This document shows positions 1 through 6,163 of a stretch of DNA of 6,328 nucleotides, piece after piece (position 1 is the first letter of the stretch; the number at the start of each line of letters is the position of its first letter). The translations under genes and the position numbers were made by a program. This DNA is from Gammaproteobacteria bacterium. Its GTDB lineage: Bacteria; Pseudomonadota; Gammaproteobacteria; UBA9214. Under the pieces are notes generated by a model that ran no database searches, was not told the DNA's origin, and saw only the letters and a list, made by a program, of their open reading frames with translations. Where the stretch lies: contig JAUVNM010000110.1 of assembly GCA_030599705.1 (NCBI GenBank), positions 1 to 6,328 on the forward strand, in the 5' to 3' direction.

Positions 1-92
1 CCAGGGGAATTGCTCAAGATCGTTGGCCGCAGGGATGCGGCCATCGAGCGTACAGGGATGTATTTACAGCGGGTCTTGAGCAATTCCCCTGG
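1..92. repeat. 92-bp nested inverted-repeat element
   Basis: The first 19 bases (1-19) and positions 74-92 are perfect reverse complements, so the whole stretch can fold into a long hairpin. Inside it is a second perfect stem, GGCCGC at 25-30 pairing with GCGGCC at 37-42 around a 6-base loop, followed by a single-stranded part with the near-repeated words TACAGGGATG and TATTTACAGC. Nineteen matched bases at this spacing are far beyond chance. From memory, intergenic repeats with a similar GTACAGGGATGTA-type core are scattered in many gammaproteobacterial genomes, so a REP- or MITE-like dispersed element is the likeliest identity. No run of T follows either arm, so a simple intrinsic terminator is not supported. 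The element begins at the window edge and may extend further left. Confidence 0.75.
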
Positions 93-185
93 GCCTCGAG
101 TAACCTTGCTGGGCTCGTGCAACCCACTCGATCAGGGGAAGAGCCGCTTATGTAACGAGGTTGTTTTGTCTGAAGGAGACAATGG

Positions 186-205
186 ATCCCCGCCTTCGCG
201 GGGAT
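186..205. repeat. dRS3-like short hairpin repeat downstream of the porin gene
   Basis: ATCCCCGC (186-193) pairs perfectly with GCGGGGAT (198-205) around a 4-base loop. The form ATCCCC-N8-GGGGAT followed by GACGG closely matches the dRS3 type of repeat (ATTCCC-N8-GGGAAT) known from Neisseria; similar hairpins are dispersed between genes in many proteobacteria. It lies about 30 bases beyond the stop codon of the minus-strand porin gene, where such stems can shield mRNA 3' ends or slow transcription. No U-tract follows on the minus strand, so strong intrinsic termination is doubtful. A smaller stem (TTGTCT 166-171 / AGACAA 177-182) sits just beside it. Confidence 0.7.
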
Positions 206-236
206 GACGGTGGGGCGATTGAGTTATCGTTATCTC

Positions 237-1586
237 TTACTGCAGCGGGATGGTGTAATTCAGGATAATGCGGTAGTCATCGATATCCTCGGCGCCGCTG
301 CCGTTCTGGTCGACAAAAGCGGCGCGTGCCCGGATCCACAGACCCTCCAGCAGGTCGTCCTGGAACCGGTAGTCAACGGTGAAATCCAGTTCCTGCTGAT
401 CGGGTGAAGCAGCCGAGCCGTTGTCCGGGGTGTCACTGTCGACAAAGTTGGTAAAGGCGCTGAGCCCGTCCAGCCCGAATCGCGAAAATGTGTAGGACAG
501 GCCAACAAGCCAGGCATCCTCGCCGGCACGGTTGAAGTCCTGGATAATAATCGAGGCAAACCCGGGATAGCCGCCGAACGGACTGCGCACGGCGGCATCG
601 TTGTCGACCGTGGTTCTGGCAAGCGTGAGGATGGCATTTTTGTAACTCGCATCCAGCTTGATGCCGGCCATGCCGGTCTCGAAGTCACCAATGAGCTCGT
701 CACCCTTGCTGCGCTGGTCAGTGAACTGCGCGGCGATCCGCAGTGCTGTATCCGCATCAAACTCCCAGGCAGCATGGCCCTCGACGTAAAAGATGTTCAT
801 CACGTCCCAGGCATGGTGGTTGATTACACCGATATTGATGTTTTTGTTGTAGGTATAGAGTGCGCCCAGCATGGACAGTCCCTTGTTCGTATTGTCGGCG
901 CCGGCAGCCTCCGAGATGTGCTCAAAGGAGGACGCGTTGCGCTGTTTCATGTGTGTGGCATGACTGACTATGTATCTTACATGCTCACCGCTGGCGCCTC
1001 TCAGCGTGTAGGCCTCAAAGGTATTCGGCGACATACGGTTGTCCTGCCTGTTGACATAGGGGAGGGCAAAGGACTGACGCCAGGCGCGCAGATTTACACT
1101 GTCACCCAGTTTCGCATTCACATAGGCTTCGCCCAGAACGGTGTACCCGTTCTGCCCGGATTTGAGCAGCAGCGTCCCGTCCTTGTCCGATGGCCCATGG
1201 AGTTTCTGCGAGGTGTAGACACTCGCGCCCAGGCTGAACCAGTCAAAAAGTGCGCCGGTCCGGTACTCCAGTGCGCCACCGATTGCCCAGGCTTCCCGGT
1301 CCTTGCCGTTGTCCCGCTGGCTGTCCATGTAGTAGGTGCGCGGTTTGAGCAACAGGCTGGCGTCGTTCCAGATGAAGTTTCTGAAGCTGGTGATCGGTGT
1401 CTCTGTCGGTTCCGGTTCAAGTGTCGGGTCCGGCTTGAAAGTGCCCTCCAGGTCGAGTACGGAGTCCGCTGGCGGTTCTTCAAACGTGCGGTAGTCCGGC
1501 TCGACGGCTGGTAGCGGGGGAGAGCAGGTCATGGCTATCAGCAGGACCGGCACGATCCGGAGTCGGCGGGCGGGGCATCTTTTCAT
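237..1586 (-). CDS. OprD-family outer-membrane porin
   Basis: This encodes a predicted 449-residue outer-membrane beta-barrel channel. OprD-family porins let small solutes such as amino acids and carboxylates cross the outer membrane; the substrate here cannot be read from the sequence. The N-terminus has a Sec-type signal peptide (basic residues 2-10, hydrophobic core about 11-20, likely cleavage near PLPA at 25-28). A Pro/Glu-rich linker (about 52-64) leads into the barrel. Family hallmarks are visible: AWAIGGALEYRTG (99-111), YTSQKLHG (124-131), LGEAYV (151-156), WRQSFALPYVNRQDNRMSPNTFEAY (in two parts, 169-180 and 181-193), FGGYPGF and QDFNRAGEDAW (337-359), and a last strand DDYRIILNY (436-444). 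It ends in Gln rather than the usual aromatic residue. The start at 1586 gives the cleanest signal peptide; an in-frame ATG at 1598 adds four residues. Neither has a clear ribosome-binding site. The frame stays open to 1805, but that extension overlaps the divergent gene and is not porin-like. Confidence 0.87.
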   Translation of the reverse strand: MKRCPARRLRIVPVLLIAMTCSPPLPAVEPDYRTFEEPPADSVLDLEGTFKPDPTLEPEPTETPITSFRNFIWNDASLLLKPRTYYMDSQRDNGKDREAWAIGGALEYRTGALFDWFSLGASVYTSQKLHGPSDKDGTLLLKSGQNGYTVLGEAYVNAKLGDSVNLRAWRQSFALPYVNRQDNRMSPNTFEAYTLRGASGEHVRYIVSHATHMKQRNASSFEHISEAAGADNTNKGLSMLGALYTYNKNINIGVINHHAWDVMNIFYVEGHAAWEFDADTALRIAAQFTDQRSKGDELIGDFETGMAGIKLDASYKNAILTLARTTVDNDAAVRSPFGGYPGFASIIIQDFNRAGEDAWLVGLSYTFSRFGLDGLSAFTNFVDSDTPDNGSAASPDQQELDFTVDYRFQDDLLEGLWIRARAAFVDQNGSGAEDIDDYRIILNYTIPLQ

Positions 1587-1640
1587 GGGGCAAAGCATAG
1601 CAAGCGGCGGTCGGTTGCCGGAAATGCGGGGTACAGCCTG

Positions 1641-1679
1641 TGCGGGTGAATTTCTATACAATAACGCGAGACACCCGCA
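1641..1679. promoter_or_regulatory. 8-bp inverted repeat, candidate operator
   Basis: TGCGGGTG at 1641-1648 and CACCCGCA at 1672-1679 are exact reverse complements separated by 23 bases. Their centres are 31 bp apart, close to three turns of the helix, so a dimeric regulator or two cooperating dimers could bind one face. The arms bracket the shared A+T-rich core with both candidate -10 boxes, where binding could control both divergent genes. As RNA the two arms could also pair and place the ribosome-binding site next to a stem, but only if transcription starts left of 1641. The repeat is seen directly; the function is inferred. Confidence 0.4.
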
Positions 1680-1683
1680 GGGA
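1679..1683 (+). promoter_or_regulatory. Ribosome-binding site that sets the start at 1691
   Basis: AGGGA ends seven bases before the ATG at 1691, an ideal spacing. The longer in-frame alternative, a GTG at 1640, has no such site and would add 17 residues unlike the HD family N-terminus, so the shorter start is preferred. Confidence 0.75.
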
Positions 1684-1690
1684 AGATCAC

Positions 1691-3028
1691 ATGACTGACC
1701 TCGTAAAGCGCGCCAGTGACTACGCGACCCGTGCGCACCAGCGTATCGATCACCGGCGCAAGTACAGCAAGCAGCCCTATCACGTGCACCTGGAAGCGGT
1801 GGCAAAACAGGTTGCCACAGTGACGGATGACCCGGAAATCATCGCGGCGGCCTGGCTGCACGACACGGTCGAGGACACCCCGGCGACCCTGGAGGATATC
1901 GAGGAACTGTTCGGTGTGCCGGTCGCCGAGCTCGTCGAGGAGCTGACCGATGTCAGCCGTCCGAGTGACGGCAACCGGGCCACGCGCAAGGAAATCGACC
2001 GCAAGCACACGGCACAGGCCTCCAACCGCGCCAAGACCGTAAAACTTGCGGACCTCACCGACAACTGCAAGGACATTACCAAACATGATCCACGCTTTGC
2101 GCGCATCTACCTCTCCGAGATGGGCCGGTTGCTTGATGTCCTCAAGGGTGGCGACGAGCGCCTGTACGAACAGGCACTGGAGGTGCACGCTCACAGTATC
2201 AACAAGCTCGGAGACCAGCCTGTGGATACGGGCGAATGGTCGCAGGGGTCGGGCACCGAGTCCCTGCCCGGATTTGCCGGGCCGCATTTCCGGCGCATGT
2301 TTGCCGAGCTGTTCAGTGCACGGGATATCGCGGAATCATTACTGTCGTTTGATGCCGGCAATACCTGTGATGAAGTCAGGCGGGCGCTGGACCTGCACCG
2401 GCAGGATGTGGCCAGTGTCCGGATCAACGGTACGGTGCAAGGATATATTCGCCGGGCCGATTTGTCCGCAGGTGACTGCACCGAGCAGATCCGCCACTTT
2501 ACCGTGGACCAGGTGGTGTCCGGGGATTCGGCCCTGTCAGACGTTGTGCACGTACTGACGCGGCATGATTACTGTTTTGTCACCGGGCTTGGGGAAATTG
2601 TCGGTATTATTCGTCGTGATGACATCAACAAGCCGATGGTACGAATGTGGCTTTTCGGTTTGATTACCATGATCGAGATGATGCTGGTGCGCCTGATCGG
2701 GGAGTATTACCCGGATGACTCATGGCTTGGGGAAGTAACGGAAAAACGACTTGCCGTGGCAACAGCCTTCCAGGTCGAGCGCCAGCGTCGAAACCAGCAT
2801 TGCTCGCTGGTAGAATGCCTGCAGTTCTCCGACAAGGGGCGCGTGCTGCTGGGCAAACAACAGGCCATGGAACGGCTCGGTTTTGATTCCAGGAGTATCG
2901 CGAAGCGCGCGATCAAGGACATCGAGTCGCTGCGCAATAACCTGTCGCATGCACAGGATATCGTCGCCCATGACTGGGCACAGATCGCGCGTCTGTCCCA
3001 GCGCATGGAGGAGATTTCCAGAGGTTAG
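1691..3028 (+). CDS. Alarmone-hydrolase-type HD domain fused to CBS pair and HEPN-like domain
   Basis: This encodes a predicted 445-residue soluble protein in three parts. Residues 1 to about 174 resemble the RelA/SpoT hydrolase and small alarmone hydrolases (Mesh1/SAH type), which remove pyrophosphate from (p)ppGpp. Visible are RKYSKQPYHVHLEAVA (23-38) with ligand His33, the HD pair and catalytic acids in HDTVED (57-62), and KLADLTDN (118-125) with Asp121. No synthetase domain is present. After a linker, residues about 208-258 and 267-315 form two CBS motifs (EIVGIIRRDDI in the second), a module that usually binds adenine nucleotides. Residues about 316-441 are helical and contain RNNLSH (415-420), the R-x4-H arrangement with a polar residue after Arg that marks HEPN ribonucleases. 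The HD assignment is strong, CBS good, HEPN moderate. All key residues seem intact. The AsmA gene follows 54 bp downstream on the same strand. It could be a stress-response hydrolase gated by nucleotides, or a defence or toxin-like protein; neither is shown. Confidence 0.8.
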   Translation: MTDLVKRASDYATRAHQRIDHRRKYSKQPYHVHLEAVAKQVATVTDDPEIIAAAWLHDTVEDTPATLEDIEELFGVPVAELVEELTDVSRPSDGNRATRKEIDRKHTAQASNRAKTVKLADLTDNCKDITKHDPRFARIYLSEMGRLLDVLKGGDERLYEQALEVHAHSINKLGDQPVDTGEWSQGSGTESLPGFAGPHFRRMFAELFSARDIAESLLSFDAGNTCDEVRRALDLHRQDVASVRINGTVQGYIRRADLSAGDCTEQIRHFTVDQVVSGDSALSDVVHVLTRHDYCFVTGLGEIVGIIRRDDINKPMVRMWLFGLITMIEMMLVRLIGEYYPDDSWLGEVTEKRLAVATAFQVERQRRNQHCSLVECLQFSDKGRVLLGKQQAMERLGFDSRSIAKRAIKDIESLRNNLSHAQDIVAHDWAQIARLSQRMEEISRG

Positions 3029-3082
3029 GTGTCTTCTGAAGAATGGATGTCAACTAATTGAAATATAACAAGATAAATTGAT
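3029..3082 (+). promoter_or_regulatory. A+T-rich gap with possible promoter for the AsmA gene
   Basis: Only 15 of 54 bases are G or C, in sharp contrast with the genes on either side. TATAAC at 3064-3069 matches five of six bases of a -10 box, but no good -35 box lies 16-18 bases before it. No terminator is seen; the only stem (TCTTC/GAAGA, 3032-3042) is too small. The two genes may therefore share a transcript, with an additional internal promoter possible. No Shine-Dalgarno sequence precedes the GTG at 3083. Confidence 0.35.
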
Positions 3083-6000
3083 GTGAACTGGCTCAGGTGG
3101 GTGCTTTACCTGGTTGGCGGCCTGTTGCTGTTCGTGACGTTGCTGATCGGTGGTGCACTGCTGTTCCTGGATGACGATGACTATCGCCGCCTGCTGGTTT
3201 TCGGGGCAGATCACCTCCTCGATGCGAGCCTCGAGATCAACGGTGATTTTTCGTTTGCCCTGGGCAAGGAGATAACACTGGTCGCTGAATCGGTGCACCT
3301 GCTGGCCCATGACGGGAGTTACTCGGCAACGATCGGAGAATTCAGCAGCAACCAGCGTCTTGGCGCTTACCTGATGACGGGTACCTTCTGGGTCAACAGC
3401 CTGGTACTCAGCGATGTTCAACTGGATATAAAGCAGACCGGGGAATCATCGTTTGATCTTCATGGCCTGATCCTGCCCCCGGTCGTTATCGAGGAAGCAC
3501 GACTGAATAACCTGCAATTGTTTTACACCCGGCGGGAACCGGCGGTGACGCATGAAATATCACTGCTGGAACTGGTTGTGGATGATATCAACGACAGTGG
3601 CCCGGTCCGTGTGAACGGCAGCGGCCTGGTAAACGGACGGCCATTATCAATCGAGGGCAGCTTCGGTGCACTGTCGGATCTGATCGATTCGCAGCAGCCT
3701 TATGCGCTGAACCTGGAAGTTGCCAGTGGTGGGATGCAACTGCGCCTGTCCGGTGCGATTGCCGACCCGGTGCGGGGTGAGGGAATGGACCTCGATCTGT
3801 CTTTCAGGGATCCCTCCCTGTCACAAGTGCTGCGGCTGTTTGATGAAGCTGCACCGGAGATCGGTTCATTCAGCGTACAAGCCCACCTCGGTGGCAGTTA
3901 TGCCGCACCGCGCCTGAATGACCTGGATCTCCACCTGGAACGCGGCAAGGAGTTATCTGCCAACATCACCGGCAAGGTCGACAACCTGATGACCGGGGAA
4001 GGCCTGGCGCTGCAGGTAGACGGCAAGTCCAGCGACCCGAACTTGCTGTCATGGTTGATATTCGGTGCAGAGGACCAGATCAGAACCTTCAGGATTAAAG
4101 GTAAAGTGCACGAAGACAACGGGCGTTTCTTTGCCACGGAGGTGGATGCTGATGCCAGCGCCCGTACCGGACTGGATATCAGCCTCAAGGGCAATGCCCA
4201 GATACCGACCAGGATGCATCCGCGCCCCGCACCGGGGCAGCAACTGGTCCTGAACATTTCTTCGCCGAGCATGTTGGCACTGAACCTGCCGGAACTCGGA
4301 GACATCCCGGAATTTGGCCATGTCACGGGTTCGGCGCGAGTCACGCCGTTCCTGCACGGTGCCCGCTACAGCGATATCCGGCTCGAGGCAGGCAGCAGCG
4401 AGCAGGTCCACGCAACGGTTACCGGCGACATCGGTTTTCTTTCTTTTGAAATTAACAAGGGCGTCACGGGCATTGATCTTGATGTTTCTCTCACTGCAGT
4501 GAGCAGCCAGGCGCTGGGAGACGCTATCAATTATGAGCTGCCGGATCTCGGTGCCGTCCGGGCCGGCATGCAGGTGAGTGGTACCACCGATAACCTGATA
4601 GTTGACAGGATCAGCCTGTACACGGGCAGGCCGGACCAGCCTGTGATCCGGCTCAACGGGACGGCGCAGACAAAATTAAAGACACACAGCAGTGTACTGA
4701 AAATTACCTTTGACGTGGCCACCGGTGACCTGGTGGCGGCCATGCGAAATGTCACACCGGACTACCTGGGCCGTCTGGAGGGCCGCGTGGAAATGTCCGA
4801 TATCGACGGCAGCTGGGGCCTGGACAGTTTTGATATCGCGTCAACGCAAACAACACTCTACACGGTCAAATTTTCGGGCGTACTCGATGACGTGGTGAAG
4901 CGTGACAAGGCCGAGATCAACATTTTCATTGATATCCCGGATCCTGCCGCCCTCGGGAAAGCGGCAGATCTTGACCTGACGGGCATTGCCTCGATTCGAT
5001 CAGAAGGTGTCATAGCCATCAAGGACCAGCGGGTGACCTACAAGGGTGCGGACCAGGTCGGCCGGACGCGTTCGACGACCTTGCTGTCGGGCACCCTGGA
5101 AGGTGAGCGCCCGAGCCTGAAAGGCAGTTTTGTTATCCCGGTGTTGTATCTTGAGGATGTCGGGCTGGAACCGCACGGTGATCCCGAAACTCCGATGATG
5201 GAGAGCGGCGAGCTGGGCAATCAGCAGCCGGAAAGGAGTCCGCATGCATTCAGCCGTGAACCACTGAATTTCGCCATTCTCAAGCAGATTGACCTGGACA
5301 TGAACATCAGCATTGATGAAATATCCAGTGCCCAGGTGTCCGCAGACCAGCTGCATGGACGGATCTTGCTGGAAAACGGCCGGTTACAGGTACGCCCGAT
5401 GCGGCTGGTTGCCAAGGGCGGGCCAACAGACCTTGACCTGGAGATCGATGCACGTGATACCCCATCGATTTCCCTGAAACTGACGGCAGACGATCAGCAG
5501 CTCGGTCACTGGCTGGCACAGGTGCAGGATGAGGTGCCGGTGGACGGGTATGCCAATTACCAAATCGTGCTGGATGCCAAAGGTAATTCATCGCATGAGC
5601 TGGCGGCCAGCCTGAACGGCCATGTGGCGCTGGCGTTTGAGAATGTCCGGATCCCCGCACATTATGTCGATATGCTCTCGGGCGATGTATTCGGCTGGGT
5701 GCTGGGCAAGGTGGGCAGGGAAGAACGGTATGCGAACCTCGATTGCGTGCTGGCAAGGTTCGATATCAATGATGGCATTGCGAAAAGCGGCCTGCTCGCT
5801 GCAGATGGCCCGCATCTCATGATCAAGGGCACCATGACGCTCGATCTTGGTGAAGAAACCATTGATGCCGTGTTTCTGCCGGAGCAAAAAAAATTCCTGT
5901 TTTCCAGTATTGCCCCCGTCAGTCTCAGCGGTGATATGCGCGATCCGGACGTGCATGCCGTTCCAGCGAAGGAGGCGGCCAAGAATATCGGACCGCTGCT

Positions 6001-6148
6001 GCTGGTGCCCTACGTCGCTATTCCGGCTGTAGTCCTGGGCAAGATGTGGGAGTCCTCCGTGGATGACAAGGATGCATACGGTGGTGGTTGTGCCGCTCTG
6101 CAGGCGGCTGAGGAGGAGAAGTTAAAACAGCAGGGGGAAGCCGAGTAA
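3083..6148 (+). CDS. AsmA-family inner-membrane-anchored periplasmic protein
   Basis: This encodes a predicted 1021-residue AsmA-like protein. The family (AsmA, TamB, YhdP and relatives) is anchored in the inner membrane and forms long beta-rich grooves across the periplasm, now thought to carry phospholipids to the outer membrane or to affect its assembly. One N-terminal membrane segment (about 5-29) is followed by the family signature LEINGDFSFALGKEITL (50-66), a 'DLxLP'-type first module, and a long run of alternating-polarity strands. From about 780 to 960 lies the AsmA C-terminal domain, with GDVFGWVLGKV near 865-875, a conserved-looking Cys888 and SLSGDMRDPDV near 945-955. A hydrophobic stretch (969-989, LLLVPYVAIPAVVLGKMW) and Cys1003 in a GGGC follow, then a charged Glu/Lys tail. 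The start is GTG: an in-frame stop at 3074-3076 rules out anything much longer, and the ATG at 3081 reads directly into TGA. It is co-oriented with the HD-CBS-HEPN gene. Which AsmA paralogue this is cannot be told. Confidence 0.9.
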   Translation: MNWLRWVLYLVGGLLLFVTLLIGGALLFLDDDDYRRLLVFGADHLLDASLEINGDFSFALGKEITLVAESVHLLAHDGSYSATIGEFSSNQRLGAYLMTGTFWVNSLVLSDVQLDIKQTGESSFDLHGLILPPVVIEEARLNNLQLFYTRREPAVTHEISLLELVVDDINDSGPVRVNGSGLVNGRPLSIEGSFGALSDLIDSQQPYALNLEVASGGMQLRLSGAIADPVRGEGMDLDLSFRDPSLSQVLRLFDEAAPEIGSFSVQAHLGGSYAAPRLNDLDLHLERGKELSANITGKVDNLMTGEGLALQVDGKSSDPNLLSWLIFGAEDQIRTFRIKGKVHEDNGRFFATEVDADASARTGLDISLKGNAQIPTRMHPRPAPGQQLVLNISSPSMLALNLPELGDIPEFGHVTGSARVTPFLHGARYSDIRLEAGSSEQVHATVTGDIGFLSFEINKGVTGIDLDVSLTAVSSQALGDAINYELPDLGAVRAGMQVSGTTDNLIVDRISLYTGRPDQPVIRLNGTAQTKLKTHSSVLKITFDVATGDLVAAMRNVTPDYLGRLEGRVEMSDIDGSWGLDSFDIASTQTTLYTVKFSGVLDDVVKRDKAEINIFIDIPDPAALGKAADLDLTGIASIRSEGVIAIKDQRVTYKGADQVGRTRSTTLLSGTLEGERPSLKGSFVIPVLYLEDVGLEPHGDPETPMMESGELGNQQPERSPHAFSREPLNFAILKQIDLDMNISIDEISSAQVSADQLHGRILLENGRLQVRPMRLVAKGGPTDLDLEIDARDTPSISLKLTADDQQLGHWLAQVQDEVPVDGYANYQIVLDAKGNSSHELAASLNGHVALAFENVRIPAHYVDMLSGDVFGWVLGKVGREERYANLDCVLARFDINDGIAKSGLLAADGPHLMIKGTMTLDLGEETIDAVFLPEQKKFLFSSIAPVSLSGDMRDPDVHAVPAKEAAKNIGPLLLVPYVAIPAVVLGKMWESSVDDKDAYGGGCAALQAAEEEKLKQQGEAE

Positions 6149-6163
6149 CCGGTTTCGAAAAAT

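Larger units (their letters stand above)
1599..1690. promoter_or_regulatory. Divergent control region between porin and HD-CBS-HEPN genes
   Basis: This is the only non-coding space between the two divergent starts, so both promoters must lie here or inside the genes. An A+T-rich core (1649-1663) holds TACAAT (1657-1662), a good -10 match for the plus strand, and on the opposite strand TATAGA (1658-1653), a possible -10 for the porin gene. Neither has a convincing -35 box, which suggests activator dependence or a different sigma factor. The core is flanked by the perfect inverted repeat TGCGGGTG (1641-1648) / CACCCGCA (1672-1679), a candidate operator. The AGGGA at 1679-1683 is the ribosome-binding site of the plus-strand gene. 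The promoter assignments are inference. Confidence 0.45.

Noticed and set aside
166..182. TTGTCT / AGACAA stem as a terminator
   Set aside because: The stem is only six pairs, mostly A-T, and is not followed by a T-run on either strand.
173..255. AAGGAG followed by ATG at 182 and a short ORF running into the porin 3' end
   Set aside because: The spacing is only three bases, the frame consists mostly of the hairpin repeat and antisense porin sequence, and it is short. Coincidence is likelier.
774..1514. 246-codon open frame on the plus strand
   Set aside because: It lies wholly inside the porin gene on the opposite strand. The porin frame has clear family motifs; this one has none.
1587..1805. 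N-terminal extension of the porin frame to 1805
   Set aside because: It would overlap the start of the divergent HD gene and put low-complexity Cys/Arg-rich sequence before a good signal peptide.
1583..2287. 234-codon open frame on the minus strand
   Set aside because: It is antisense to the HD domain with its intact motifs, and has no recognisable domain or ribosome-binding site.
4490..4503. Perfect 14-bp palindrome CTCACTGCAGTGAG
   Set aside because: It sits inside the AsmA coding sequence, and one such palindrome is not unexpected by chance in a window of this size.
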